From assembly GCF_900099775.1 (NCBI RefSeq), contig NZ_FMTM01000002.1, forward strand, positions 372,001-436,000: a stretch of 64,000 bases of DNA, written 5' to 3'. Source of the stretch: Rhizobium mongolense subsp. loessense. GTDB lineage: Bacteria; Pseudomonadota; Alphaproteobacteria; Rhizobiales; Rhizobiaceae. Of the stretch, positions 1-9,352 are shown one piece after another; the stretch's first letter is position 1, and each line of letters starts with the position of its first letter. The notes beneath the pieces are model-generated. The model saw only the letters and a program-made list of their open reading frames with translations. It had not been told where the DNA came from and did no database searches. The translations under genes were made by a program, and so were the position numbers.

Positions 1-1029
1 GTCGACCTCGAGCCGAACCATGACAGCCAGCGGGGCGGCATGGCGCACCGCATTGTTGATCGCCTCCTGCGCGATACGGAACAGCGCGACGCTGACAGTC
101 GGTTCCAGTCGCTCCAGTGCGCCGTGCGTCTCGTCGACGAGGCCCCATTCGATGCCCGATCCCGTGTCGCGGGTCGATCGGTCCAGATGATGCTCGATCG
201 CTTGGGCGAGGCCGAAGAGCTGGAGCACGGAGGGTTTTGCCTGCTCGATGATTTGCCGCAGATCCTGCATGCAATGCTGGAGGGAGCGGGAGACGGGCTC
301 CAGCGCCTCGGGCGCCACCTCGGCGTTGCGCGACAGCCGATCGATCCGGCGGGCGAGCCGCGTCAGGTCGGCGAGCGTCTGGTCGTGCAGGTCCATGCCG
401 ATCCGCTGGCGTTCCTGCTCCAGTGCTTCGGTCAGCTTCAGCGCGCCTTGTCGCAACCCCTCCTCGCGGGCGCGGGCCTCGGCCTCCACGATGGCCGAGC
501 GCTGCGCCTGCTCGGCCGCCTGCAGCGCGAAGAAATAGGGCGTCAGCAGGTCGGCGATGATGCGGGCGCGTTCGATATCCTCCATTGTGTAGACATCTGC
601 CCTTTGCGACGAACAGGAGAGCGCCGCGATGATTGTGCCCTGGACCTTCATCGGTACATGCAAGCGGCTCCTCAGCGACTGTTCGACGATCGGCCTCTTG
701 AACGCGCCCTCGAAATGGAAACGCGGGTCCGTCATGGCGTCGTCCGCCAGAAGAAAGTCCACCTCGCCCCAGAGCAGCGAGCGGATGGGGCTGTTGACCA
801 CCGGCGCGCCGGCAAGGTCGCCCCAGGCAGTCTCGATGCCCGTCTCGTAGGCGGTGTGGTAGTTGCCGCCCTCAAGAAGCACACAGACATCGAGATGATC
901 GTGCGGGATGATATGGGCGACCTCGGCCGCGACTGAACGGATGGCCGAGCGGAAGTCGAGCTGGCCGGCGAGCAGCCGGGAAATGCCGAGATAGTGGTCG
1001 AACATGGCTGCGGGTGCGAGATGCAGCAT
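1..1029 (-). CDS. GAF-domain sensor histidine kinase, NarL/HisKA_3 type (3' part beyond window)
   Basis: The minus strand is open from 1029 to the window edge (343 codons, no stop), so the C-terminal end is missing. The N-terminal half reads as a GAF-like sensory domain with no membrane segment or signal peptide. A coiled stretch rich in Glu/Ala/Arg follows, then a HisKA_3 phosphoacceptor box (ERQRIGMDLHDQ, His in DLHDQ). The start of the ATPase domain (FRIAQEAINNAVRHA) is cut by the edge. The ATG at 1029 is chosen over the one at 1035 because GGGGGAGGA lies about 8 bases before it. Kinases of this family work with LuxR-type response regulators; none is visible here, so the partner may lie left of the window. 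It is divergent from the sugar ABC operon, which it may control (inference). Confidence 0.85.
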   Translation of the reverse strand, partial: MLHLAPAAMFDHYLGISRLLAGQLDFRSAIRSVAAEVAHIIPHDHLDVCVLLEGGNYHTAYETGIETAWGDLAGAPVVNSPIRSLLWGEVDFLLADDAMTDPRFHFEGAFKRPIVEQSLRSRLHVPMKVQGTIIAALSCSSQRADVYTMEDIERARIIADLLTPYFFALQAAEQAQRSAIVEAEARAREEGLRQGALKLTEALEQERQRIGMDLHDQTLADLTRLARRIDRLSRNAEVAPEALEPVSRSLQHCMQDLRQIIEQAKPSVLQLFGLAQAIEHHLDRSTRDTGSGIEWGLVDETHGALERLEPTVSVALFRIAQEAINNAVRHAAPLAVMVRLEVD

Positions 1030-1312
1030 TGTCATTTCCTCCCCCAGACGGCAGCAGGCTCCTCAACCCGCCGCGATCGCTTCGCAGTAAGCGCCCGCGG
1101 AAGTGCCGCCGTCTTGCGGAAACCCGCAGCTTGTTGCGCAAAACCCGCAAACGACTTGCCGCCTTGCCCCTATACAGGCCGGTCGATCTCCCGCATCCTG
1201 CCCTTACTGAGAGGAGGATGCTCAGTGCAAGAACAATTTTTCACTCGAACCCATTTTGGGCAGGCAGGAGTGAAGCGATCCGCTGACCGGCGCGATCATG
1301 AGGGAGAGAGAC

Positions 1313-2329
1313 ATGACAATCCGCAAGATGCTTCTGGCATCGGCCGCTATAGCTTGCGCCGCGATGCCCGTTTCCGCCTTTGCCGAGACGTCGGCAAAGA
1401 AGATCGCCCTGTCCAACAACTATGCCGGCAACTCGTGGCGCCAAGCCATGCTGACGAGTTGGGGAAAGGTGACGGGCGAAGCCGTGAAGACTGGCGTCGT
1501 TGCCGCAGCCGACGCTTTCACCACCGCCGAGAACCAGGCGACGGAACAGGCCGCGCAGATCCAGAACATGATCCTGCAGGGCTATGACGCGATCGTGCTG
1601 AACGCCGCCTCGCCGACGGCGTTAAACGGCGCGGTCAAGGAAGCCTGCGACGCCGGCATCACCGTCGTTTCCTTCGACGGCATCGTCACCGAACCCTGTG
1701 CCTGGCGCATCGCCGTCGACTTCAAGGAAATGGGCCGCAGCCAGGTGGAGTACTTGTCGAAGAAGCTCCCAGACGGCGGCAACTTGCTCGAGATCCGTGG
1801 CCTTGCCGGTGTCTTCGTCGACGACGAGATCTCGGCGGGCATCCACGAGGGCGCCAAGCAGTTTCCGCAGTTCAAGGTAGTCGGCTCCGTTCACGGAGAC
1901 TGGGCGCAGGACGTGGCGCAGAAGGCTGTTGCCGGCATCCTGCCAAGCCTGCCCGACATCGTCGGCGTGGTGACGCAGGGCGGCGACGGTTATGGCGCGG
2001 CCCAGGCGATTGCCGCGACCGACCGGAAGATGCCGATCATTGTCATGGGCAACCGCGAAGACGAACTGAAGTGGTGGAAGGAGCAGAAGGACGCGAAGGG
2101 CTACGAGACCATGTCCGTATCCATTGCGCCGGGCGTCTCCACGCTCGCCTTCTGGGTCGCCCAGCAGATCCTCGACGGCAAGGAGGTCAAGAAGGATCTC
2201 GTCGTACCCTTCCTGCGCATCGACCAGGACAATCTCGAAACGAACCTCGCCAATACCCAGGCCGGCGGCGTCGCCAACGTCGAATACACGCAGGAAGATG
2301 CAGTCAAGGTCATCGAGTCGGCAAAGTAA
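1313..2329 (+). CDS. Sugar ABC transporter, periplasmic substrate-binding protein (ribose/RbsB type)
   Basis: Predicted 338-residue protein with a signal peptide (basic MTIRK, hydrophobic core, likely cut after AFA near residue 24) and a type I periplasmic-binding fold. Family signs are the repeated use of QAAQIQNMI and YDAIVLNAAS (binding of sugars through two lobes). The ATG at 1313 is preferred to 1298 because GGGAGAGAG lies just before it and the signal peptide then begins normally. It is the first gene of a five-gene operon with one ATPase, two permeases and a lactonase. The ligand cannot be read from sequence; a sugar or sugar-lactone precursor is likely given the SMP-30 gene at the operon end. 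Confidence 0.9.
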   Translation: MTIRKMLLASAAIACAAMPVSAFAETSAKKIALSNNYAGNSWRQAMLTSWGKVTGEAVKTGVVAAADAFTTAENQATEQAAQIQNMILQGYDAIVLNAASPTALNGAVKEACDAGITVVSFDGIVTEPCAWRIAVDFKEMGRSQVEYLSKKLPDGGNLLEIRGLAGVFVDDEISAGIHEGAKQFPQFKVVGSVHGDWAQDVAQKAVAGILPSLPDIVGVVTQGGDGYGAAQAIAATDRKMPIIVMGNREDELKWWKEQKDAKGYETMSVSIAPGVSTLAFWVAQQILDGKEVKKDLVVPFLRIDQDNLETNLANTQAGGVANVEYTQEDAVKVIESAK

Positions 2330-2395
2330 ATCTCCCGGCGACTGCCGCGCGGCCGCAAATGGCTGCGTGGCATTCTTTGCGAGCAGGCGGGCAGC

Positions 2396-3847
2396 ATGAA
2401 TGACGTATTGAAGGCCGTGATCGCGGTCGATGGCGCCAAGGTGAGCTTCGGCGCGGTCAAGGCACTCGACGGCGTGACGCTCCATGTCATGCCGGGCGAA
2501 TGCGTCGGGCTCGTCGGACATAATGGAGCTGGCAAGTCCACGATCGTCAGCGTGATCAACGGCGGCCTCACACCGCACGAAGGAAGCGTCGCGAGCGACG
2601 GCGAGCGGCTGGAGCGCTATGGCATCAATGTCGCACGTGCCCACGGCGTGCGTTGCGTCTTCCAGGAACTTTCGCTCTGCCCCAACCTTTCCATCGTCGA
2701 GAACGCGCGCATCATGCATCGCGATCTCGGTGGCTTTGGGTGGCGGAGGCGCGCTGCAAAAATCATTGAGACGAGCCTCGACACCATCTTTCCCGGCCAT
2801 GGCATTGATAGCACTCGGACCGTGGGAGATCTCTCGATCGCCGAGCGGCAGATGGTCGAGATCGCCATGGCCTTTTCCGACGCCGGCACTCCGCCGCGGC
2901 TTGTGATCCTCGACGAACCGACCTCGTCGCTCGATGCAAGCCTTGCTCGCCAGATGCTCGACTATGTCCGCCGCTTCGTTGTCGCGGGCGGGTCCGTCAT
3001 CTTCATCTCGCATATCCTCCACGAGATCCTGGAAACCTCCGACCGCATCGTCGTCATGAAGGACGGCCGCGTTGTCGCCGAACGTCCGGCGCACGGCTTC
3101 GACCATCATGGCGTCGTGGAAGCCATGGGCACCGTTGCGAAAGAGGAGACCGGGCAGCGCTCGGCGCGCGAACAGTCCACCGCTCCGCTCATTCTGTCTC
3201 ATCAGGCAGCGGGTCTTCCCTTCATGGCGCGCAAGGGCGAGATCATTGGACTGGCGGGTCTGGCGGGTCACGGGCAGACCGAGCTCCTGCTCGCCCTGCA
3301 TGCCTCCCAGTCCGGCAACTGGCTGCCCGAGCGTGATCCGCTCGTCACCTTCGTCGCCGGCGACCGCCGCCTCAACGGCGTCTTCGAGCTGTGGAGCATC
3401 CTGCGCAACTTCTCCATCGCATCGCTCGGCGACCTGTCCCGGCGCGGCCTCATCCTCACAAGCGAAGAGGCGACCAAAGGCGCCGACTGGAAGCGGCGGA
3501 TCGAGATCCGCACGCCCGATATGGACAACCGCATCCTGTCGCTTTCCGGCGGCAACCAGCAGAAGGTACTCTTCGCGCGCGCGCTTGCGACGCGCGCTCC
3601 GATTGTCCTGATGGACGATCCGATGCGCGGCGTCGACATCGGCACCAAGCAGGAGGTCTACGCGATCATCCGCGAGGAAGCGGCCCACGGCCGCACCTTC
3701 ATCTGGTACTCGACGGAGATGGACGAGGTCCGCCTCTGCGACCGCGTCTACGTCTTCCGCGAGGGCCGTATCGCGGCCGAACTCGCCGGCGACGCCGTCA
3801 ACGAGGCGAACATTATCGCCGCCTCCTTCGAGGGGGTCGCCGCATGA
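2396..3847 (+). CDS. Sugar ABC transporter ATPase with two nucleotide-binding domains (RbsA/MglA type)
   Basis: Predicted 483-residue cytoplasmic ATPase energising sugar import. Domain 1 has Walker A GHNGAGKST (residues 41-49), Walker B VILDEPTSSLD and an atypical signature region. Domain 2 has a degenerate Walker A (GLAGHGQTE), a clear signature LSGGNQQK and Walker B IVLMDDPMRGVD. An active first and degenerate second P-loop is the usual RbsA arrangement. The length is slightly below the usual 490-510. The gene follows the binding protein by 66 bases and overlaps the next permease by 4 bases (ATGA at 3844). Confidence 0.92.
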   Translation: MNDVLKAVIAVDGAKVSFGAVKALDGVTLHVMPGECVGLVGHNGAGKSTIVSVINGGLTPHEGSVASDGERLERYGINVARAHGVRCVFQELSLCPNLSIVENARIMHRDLGGFGWRRRAAKIIETSLDTIFPGHGIDSTRTVGDLSIAERQMVEIAMAFSDAGTPPRLVILDEPTSSLDASLARQMLDYVRRFVVAGGSVIFISHILHEILETSDRIVVMKDGRVVAERPAHGFDHHGVVEAMGTVAKEETGQRSAREQSTAPLILSHQAAGLPFMARKGEIIGLAGLAGHGQTELLLALHASQSGNWLPERDPLVTFVAGDRRLNGVFELWSILRNFSIASLGDLSRRGLILTSEEATKGADWKRRIEIRTPDMDNRILSLSGGNQQKVLFARALATRAPIVLMDDPMRGVDIGTKQEVYAIIREEAAHGRTFIWYSTEMDEVRLCDRVYVFREGRIAAELAGDAVNEANIIAASFEGVAA

Positions 3848-4791
3848 CGTTCCGGCTTTCGTCCGACGCCATGCGTCTTGCCATTCCCGCCCTGTCGCTG
3901 ACGATGCTGCTCGCCGCCGTCTTCTGGCTGCAGCCCCGCGCCATGAGCTATGTCGGACTCAACCTGCTGTTCAACCTGGCTGTGCCCATCGCTCTCGCGA
4001 CGATCGCCCAGATGCTCGTGATGGCCGTGAACGATCTCGATCTATCGATGGGCACCTTCGTCAGCTTCATCGCCTGCGTCGCCGCGACCTTTCTGCGGGA
4101 TGCCCCCGTGACCGGCGTTCTGATCCTTGCCGGCGCGATCGCGACCTATGCGGGGCTCGGCGTCGTCATCCATCTGCGCAACCTGCCGTCCATTGTCGTG
4201 ACCCTCGGCATGAGCTTCGTCTGGGGCGGCCTTGCCGTACTGCTGCTGCCATCACCGGGCGGGCAGGCGCCAGACTGGGTGCGCTGGCTGATGACCGTCA
4301 AGCCCCCGTTGGCGCCGATGGCTATCGTCGCCAGCATCGTCGTCGCCGCCGTCGCCCATCTCGTCGTCATGCGGTCCTCGCTCGGCGTGCTTATCCGCGG
4401 CATCGGCGGCAACCAGCGCTCTGTCGAGCGCGCCGGCTGGTCGATTGTCGGGGCGCGCGCCGCCGCCTATGGCCTTGCCGGCTTTTTCGCGGTTCTTGCC
4501 GGCATTGCCCTCGTCGGCCTGACCACCTCAGCCGATGCTAATATCGCGCTGCGCTACACGCTGCTGTCGATCGCCGGCGTGATCCTCGGCGGGGGCGAGT
4601 TCATCGGCGGCCGCGTCTCCCCTATCGGTGCCGTCATCGGCGCGCTGACGCTGACGCTCGCCGGCTCGTTCCTGTCCTTCCTACGCATCTCGCCGGACTG
4701 GCAGATCGGGGCTCAGGGCGCGATCCTGATCATTGTGCTTGCGCTCCGCCTGATGCTGAACCGCCTCGAGAAGCGGGAGAAACGCCGATGA
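3844..4791 (+). CDS. Sugar ABC transporter permease 1 (RbsC/BPD_transp_2 family)
   Basis: Predicted 315-residue inner-membrane permease with many hydrophobic helices. The conserved region AVNDLDLSMGTFVSF matches the RbsC-family cytoplasmic segment (normally G-DLS-G). It begins inside the end of the ATPase gene (ATGA overlap), and its own stop overlaps the next permease the same way, so the three genes are translationally coupled. A longer reading from 3391 in this frame runs antisense to no gene but through the ATPase in a different frame; I reject it as a shadow. It should pair with the second permease as a heterodimer. Confidence 0.9.
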   Translation: MTFRLSSDAMRLAIPALSLTMLLAAVFWLQPRAMSYVGLNLLFNLAVPIALATIAQMLVMAVNDLDLSMGTFVSFIACVAATFLRDAPVTGVLILAGAIATYAGLGVVIHLRNLPSIVVTLGMSFVWGGLAVLLLPSPGGQAPDWVRWLMTVKPPLAPMAIVASIVVAAVAHLVVMRSSLGVLIRGIGGNQRSVERAGWSIVGARAAAYGLAGFFAVLAGIALVGLTTSADANIALRYTLLSIAGVILGGGEFIGGRVSPIGAVIGALTLTLAGSFLSFLRISPDWQIGAQGAILIIVLALRLMLNRLEKREKRR

Positions 4792-5738
4792 TCCTGCTCC
4801 TGCGCCTTTCCGGCAAACCCTGGATCTGGTCGTGGCTTGCCGCCTTTGTCGTGTGGTTCCTGACGATCATGGTGACGCTCGGCGCCAGCACGCTCGGCCT
4901 GTCCCAGGCCGCGCTCACCTTCGCGGCCTTCTCGGTCATCGTCGGGATCGGCCAGATGTTCGTCATCACGCTCGGTCCCGGCAACATCGATCTCTCGGTT
5001 CCCGCCACCATGACGCTTGCCGGCACGGTGGCGCTAAAGCTTATGAATGTCGAAAACGGCATGATCCTGCCTGGCCTTCTTGTCGTCATCGTCATCGGCT
5101 TCGTCGTCGGCCTCTGCAATTACGCGCTCATCAAGGCGCTACGCATTCCGCCGATCATCGCGACGCTTTCCATGAGCTTCATCGTGCAGTCCGCCGCGAT
5201 CTGGACGAATCGGGGATTGCGCATCAAGCCTCCGAGCGTGCTTGCGGAGTTCACCACGTCGAACACGCTCGGCGCGCCGAACGTGGCGATCGTCGCGCTC
5301 CTCATCTCGATCCTCGCCTGGTTCCTGCTCGAGAAGACGATCTACGGGCGCTGGATCTCGGCGATCGGCCAGAGCATGTCGGCCGCGCGCATGGCGGGCA
5401 TACCGGTCGACGGCACGCGCTTCGTAACCTACCTGTTCTGCGCCGTGCTCGCATCGGTCGCAGGCTATCTGCTCGCCTGCTTCTCCGGCGGCGCAGCGCT
5501 CAACATGGGCTCGGAATATCTCCTGATGTCGATCGCCGTCGTCGTCATCGGCGGCACGGCGGTCGCCGGCGGCGATTCCAACGTGCCAGGCATCTGGGGC
5601 GCATCGCTTTTCATGTTCCTGGTCGTTTCCATGCTCAACACCTACGGGCTCGGCGCGGGCATCCGCCTCATCATGACCGGCCTCATCATCATCAGCGTCA
5701 TCATGCTCGCCGGCGGTCGCCGGCCTGGCATGCGATAA
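4788..5738 (+). CDS. Sugar ABC transporter permease 2 (RbsC/BPD_transp_2 family)
   Basis: Predicted 316-residue membrane protein of the same family as the gene before it, with the family segment GPGNIDLSVPATMTLAG and about eight to ten hydrophobic helices. The ATG at 4788 overlaps the stop of permease 1. Two different permease genes with one double ATPase point to a heterodimeric translocation pore, a common variant in rhizobial ribose-type systems. The next gene, an SMP-30 lactonase, begins 14 bases after the stop. Confidence 0.9.
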   Translation: MILLLRLSGKPWIWSWLAAFVVWFLTIMVTLGASTLGLSQAALTFAAFSVIVGIGQMFVITLGPGNIDLSVPATMTLAGTVALKLMNVENGMILPGLLVVIVIGFVVGLCNYALIKALRIPPIIATLSMSFIVQSAAIWTNRGLRIKPPSVLAEFTTSNTLGAPNVAIVALLISILAWFLLEKTIYGRWISAIGQSMSAARMAGIPVDGTRFVTYLFCAVLASVAGYLLACFSGGAALNMGSEYLLMSIAVVVIGGTAVAGGDSNVPGIWGASLFMFLVVSMLNTYGLGAGIRLIMTGLIIISVIMLAGGRRPGMR

Positions 5739-5752
5739 ACGGAAAGAGCGTC

Positions 5753-6667
5753 ATGGCCGAGGCCGACATCTACGAAATCCACGACCCGCGCTTCCGACAG
5801 ATGATCGTGATGAGCGCCGGTCTCGAGGAACTCTATTCCGGCTGCCGCTGGGCGGAGGGGGCCGTCTGGTTCAACGACGCGAACCAACTTCTGTGGAGCG
5901 ACATTCCCAACCAGCGCATGATGCGATGGACACCCGAGAGCGGCGTCTCCGTCTATCGGCAACCGTCCGACTTCACAAACGGCCATACGCGCGACAGGCA
6001 GGGACGGCTCATCTCCTGTGAGCATGGTACGCGCCGCGTCACACGCACCGAGGTCGATGGCTCGATCACCGTTCTCGCCGACCGTTTCGAGGGCGCGCGG
6101 CTCAATTCGCCGAACGACGTGGTGGTGAAGTCCGACGGCACGATCTGGTTCACCGATCCTACCTACGGCATCATGTCGGACTACGAAGGCCATCGCGCGG
6201 AGCCGGAGCAACCGACCCGCAACGTCTACCGGCTCGATCCGACAACCGGCGAGCTTGCGGCGGTCGTCACGGATTTCATCCAGCCGAACGGCCTTGCCTT
6301 CTCGCCCAACGAGACAATCCTCTACGTGGCCGATTCGGCAGCAAGCCATGACGAAAACCTACCGCGTCACATCCGCGCTTTCGACGTGGTCGATGGCAGA
6401 CGGCTCGCAAACGGCCGTGTCTTCTGCCTCATCGACAACGGCATTCCAGACGGCATCCGCACAGACGTGAACGGAAACCTCTGGTCGAGCGCCGGTGATG
6501 GCGTGCATTGCTTCGACCCGACGGGCAAGCTGATCGGCAAGATCCGCGTACCGCAAACCGTCGCGAACCTCACCTTCGGCGGGCCCAAACGCAACCGGCT
6601 GTTCATCGCGGCAACCCGCTCGCTCTATGCACTTTACGTCGCTGTGACCGGCTCTCAGCTGCCGTAG
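5753..6667 (+). CDS. SMP-30/gluconolactonase family sugar-lactone hydrolase
   Basis: Predicted 304-residue cytoplasmic beta-propeller hydrolase. Family marks are CRWAEGAVWF (first metal-ligand Glu), RLNSPNDVVVKSDG (Asn-Asp metal ligands), WFTDPTYGI, and FIQPNGLAFSPNE with a further Asn ligand. A later Asp follows in YVADSA. These enzymes open sugar lactones with a divalent metal. The start at 5753 (MAEADIYEI) follows GGAAAGAG and lies 14 bases after permease 2, so the gene is part of the transporter operon. It suggests that the imported sugar is oxidised to a lactone, but no dehydrogenase lies in the operon. Confidence 0.9.
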   Translation: MAEADIYEIHDPRFRQMIVMSAGLEELYSGCRWAEGAVWFNDANQLLWSDIPNQRMMRWTPESGVSVYRQPSDFTNGHTRDRQGRLISCEHGTRRVTRTEVDGSITVLADRFEGARLNSPNDVVVKSDGTIWFTDPTYGIMSDYEGHRAEPEQPTRNVYRLDPTTGELAAVVTDFIQPNGLAFSPNETILYVADSAASHDENLPRHIRAFDVVDGRRLANGRVFCLIDNGIPDGIRTDVNGNLWSSAGDGVHCFDPTGKLIGKIRVPQTVANLTFGGPKRNRLFIAATRSLYALYVAVTGSQLP

Positions 6668-6824
6668 GATCACGATATTGCCTTGACAGGATTTGAACCA
6701 AAGACCGGTCATTCCAGACGATGATGGTGGACCGGATCGTTATCATGCGTAGGGCCGGCGGATAGCACACGTCAAATGAGATACAGTCATCGACTGGCGT
6801 AAACTGCTGCCTTACCCATAGACT

Positions 6825-8270
6825 TCAACCAGACATCACCTTGGGCAGAGACACAGACGCCCGCAACCCCGGCCACGTCTGCGCCGGCCGGTTCTTGGAA
6901 AGTACGATATCTCCACCGTGGTGGCGCACGATGGCTCGGGCGATCGAAAGCCCCAGCCCGACGCCGCCAGTCTCGCGGCTGCGCGACTGCTCCAGGCGGA
7001 AGAAGGGCGCGAACACCTGTTCGGTTGCGTTTTCAGGAATGCCGGGGCCGTCGTCCTCGACGACGATGTCGATCGTCGTCGGCGTATGAAGGAGATGGAC
7101 CCTGGCCTCGCCGCCGTAACGGAGCGCGTTTTCGACCAAGTTGCGGATGGCCCGGCGCAGGCCTTCGGGGCGGCAGCGATAGTTGATCTTCGCGCCTTCG
7201 GAAAATTCCACGTTCTGCCCTAATTCCGCAAGGTCGTCGCAAAGGCTTCCAACAAGCGCGTTGAGCTCGACCGTCCTGGTTTCCTCGACGGTCGCCTCCC
7301 CTCGAGCAAAGGCAAGCGTCGCCTCCGTCATCGTCTGGATTTCGTCAATCGTCGCCAGCATCCGTTGCTGTACGTCGGGATCGGAAACGAATTCGGCGCG
7401 CAGACGCAAGGATGTCAGCGGCGTACGCAGGTCATGGCTGATCGCCGCAAGCATGCGCATCCGGTCCTCAACGAAACGGTGCAGCCGCGACTGCATCCGA
7501 TTGAACGCCTCCGCTGTCTGGCGGATGTCGTCGGGCCCGGATTCGGGTAGCTTCTCCACGGTCTCGCCCCGCCCAAGAGCCTCGGCGGCCGAGGCAAGCC
7601 CTCGCAGCGGCCGGGTAATGCGATTGGCAGTGAAGACACCGATGATCGAAAGGACGATAGCCGTTATCCCGAGCGAGAACAGCGATTGCGTGTTCCAGAG
7701 CGTGCTCGGCATCACCTTGTGATAGGCGGAATTCAACCAGCTTCCGTCGCTCAGCCGGACGGCAAGCCCCATTCCGTTCGTTTGATCGAAATAGAGGAAC
7801 TTGGCCGGATGCGGCAGGGACCACGGTCCAGACGCCAAGGTGCTCCAGTCATCGGAAGCGTTTGCGGCCGCGAAGAGGCCGGGTTCATAGCCAAGCTTCG
7901 CCGGCAGGTCCTTCGGCACCTGCCAGTTCCGACGCGACGCGGGCAGGTTCGGTAATGGTTCTGCAAGCTGTGCTAGTGCCACCGTCCGCCACTGGTCAGC
8001 GTCGGCCGGATCGCCGGCGGAAATCCAGAAGCGCGAATAGCCTGTTCCACTGGCAAGCAGGACGTCCTGGCGAAGGGGAACAGGCAGGGATTCGAGCAGC
8101 CTCGCAAGCGATGCGGTGCGGCTGAAGAACTCGCCCTTAGCGGCCGCCCGCAGGGCCTTGTCGCGCTCGTCCCAGGAGATAAGGAATGCAAGGGCCTGCG
8201 ATATAACGAGCGCAAGCAGCATGAAGCCGATGAACTGGGCAGCAAGGCTCCTTTTCCACCATCGCGTCAT
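6825..8270 (-). CDS. Membrane sensor histidine kinase (HAMP, HisKA, HATPase_c)
   Basis: Predicted 481-residue inner-membrane kinase. A first hydrophobic helix lies at about residues 9-32. A periplasmic sensor domain of about 160 residues follows, then a second helix (FSLGITAIVLSIIGVF) and a HAMP segment (ITRPLRGLASAAEALG). The phosphoacceptor box is AAISHDLRTPLTSL. The ATPase N, G1 and G2 boxes are NLVENALRYG, VEDDGPGIPE and GVGLGLSIARAIVRHHGG. It overlaps the response-regulator gene by 4 bases and is translated after it. It is divergent from the cytochrome/oxidoreductase module, so control of that module is plausible but unproven. Confidence 0.93.
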   Translation of the reverse strand: MTRWWKRSLAAQFIGFMLLALVISQALAFLISWDERDKALRAAAKGEFFSRTASLARLLESLPVPLRQDVLLASGTGYSRFWISAGDPADADQWRTVALAQLAEPLPNLPASRRNWQVPKDLPAKLGYEPGLFAAANASDDWSTLASGPWSLPHPAKFLYFDQTNGMGLAVRLSDGSWLNSAYHKVMPSTLWNTQSLFSLGITAIVLSIIGVFTANRITRPLRGLASAAEALGRGETVEKLPESGPDDIRQTAEAFNRMQSRLHRFVEDRMRMLAAISHDLRTPLTSLRLRAEFVSDPDVQQRMLATIDEIQTMTEATLAFARGEATVEETRTVELNALVGSLCDDLAELGQNVEFSEGAKINYRCRPEGLRRAIRNLVENALRYGGEARVHLLHTPTTIDIVVEDDGPGIPENATEQVFAPFFRLEQSRSRETGGVGLGLSIARAIVRHHGGDIVLSKNRPAQTWPGLRASVSLPKVMSG

Positions 8271-8989
8271 CCGGATGCCACCTCCGCAGAAAAGCTGTAG
8301 CCGCCACCCCAGTGGGTTTTGATGATGGCGGGATTCTTCGGATCGAACTCGATCTTCTTGCGCAACCGGCTGACCTGGTTGTCGATGCTGCGATCAAAAA
8401 AATCTGCGGTGCGGCCGACGGTCAGATCGAGAAGCTGGTCGCGGCTGAGGACGAGGCCCGGATGTTCCAGGAAGGCCTTTAGCAGGCGAAACTCCGCGGT
8501 GCTGAGCGCGATACCGACGCCGTCCTCGCCGATGAGTTCCCGGCGCCCGACATCGAGCCGCCATTGATCGAAGGTCACGGTTTTCGCCTTGATCGTCTCG
8601 CGCTGCTGCGGCGGCAGGCTATTGACCCTGCGCAGCACCGCCCTAATGCGCGCCAGAAGCTCACGCGGGTTGAAGGGCTTGGTGAGATAGTCGTCGGCGC
8701 CGAGCTCCAACCCGATGATGCGGTCGGTATCGTCCGCCATCGCCGTCAGGAATATGATCGGTGTCTCCAGTGTGCCGCGTAGCTGGCGACAGACTGACAG
8801 TCCATCCTCGCCCGGCATCATGACATCGAGAACGATCAGGTCGGGGGCGCCGCGTTCGACGATTCGCCGCAGCGCCGCGCCGCTTTCGGCGACGCTGACG
8901 TGATAGCCCTGTTGGGAAAGATACTTGCCGACAAGGTCACGGATGTCCCGGTGATCGTCTACGACGACGATATGGGGTGCCGATTGCAT
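8267..8989 (-). CDS. OmpR-family DNA-binding response regulator
   Basis: Predicted 240-residue protein with an N-terminal receiver domain (acid pair DD at residues 11-12, phosphoacceptor Asp55 in LIVLDVMMPG, Lys in LTKPF) and a C-terminal winged-helix domain (FRLLKAFLEHPGLVLSRDQLLDLTVG). The ATG at 8989 is chosen because GAGG lies 6 bases before it; a GTG at 9001 in the same frame would add four residues. The kinase gene follows with a 4-base overlap, and both face away from the cytochrome gene at 9353. Confidence 0.93.
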   Translation of the reverse strand: MQSAPHIVVVDDHRDIRDLVGKYLSQQGYHVSVAESGAALRRIVERGAPDLIVLDVMMPGEDGLSVCRQLRGTLETPIIFLTAMADDTDRIIGLELGADDYLTKPFNPRELLARIRAVLRRVNSLPPQQRETIKAKTVTFDQWRLDVGRRELIGEDGVGIALSTAEFRLLKAFLEHPGLVLSRDQLLDLTVGRTADFFDRSIDNQVSRLRKKIEFDPKNPAIIKTHWGGGYSFSAEVASG

Positions 8990-9352
8990 AGAGCGCCTCA
9001 CGCATGGAATGAAGACATGAACGGCAATATAAAATGGCGGAAAAATCCCGGCATCTCGAAAAGTGTATCAAAGTTTGTCAAAACCGGCGATCCGGTTACC
9101 TGGCAAATTTCCCGCCCTTCCAAGGAACGGCCTGAACCGGCGTATCCGTCTTCGGTCCGGCCCCCCAAGCGCGTATGGATGCATATCCGGACTGCTTGAG
9201 ACATTTCGCGACAATTTTCCTGCCCGTCTGGCACATCTCTGCGACAAACCGCCCCTAGCCTGCAAGCATCGAAACGATCTGCAGCGAAGCAGCCGTTCAT
9301 CTGCATCCGGGCGATCCCAAAGATGCAAGACGCAATGACGTAAGGATTTTCG
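8990..9352. promoter_or_regulatory. Divergent intergenic region between two-component system and cytochrome operon
   Basis: This 363-base stretch has no supportable gene; the open frames here are short and overlap on both strands. It must hold the promoters for the response regulator (leftward) and the cytochrome c gene (rightward). I cannot point to a clear binding repeat for the response regulator. Confidence 0.5.

Noticed and set aside
40..936. 298-codon open frame on the plus strand at the window start
   Set aside because: It is the antisense shadow of the GAF-domain kinase, which continues beyond the left edge and shows clear HisKA_3 and ATPase motifs on the minus strand.
1622..3688. 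688-codon open frame on the minus strand
   Set aside because: It runs antisense to the sugar-binding protein and ATPase genes, which carry unmistakable family motifs. No domain is visible in the minus frame.
4832..5738. Plus-strand N-terminal extension of the SMP-30 frame across permease 2
   Set aside because: The extension is His/Arg-rich and lies in another frame of the permease gene; the lactonase domain starts at 5753 with a ribosome site.
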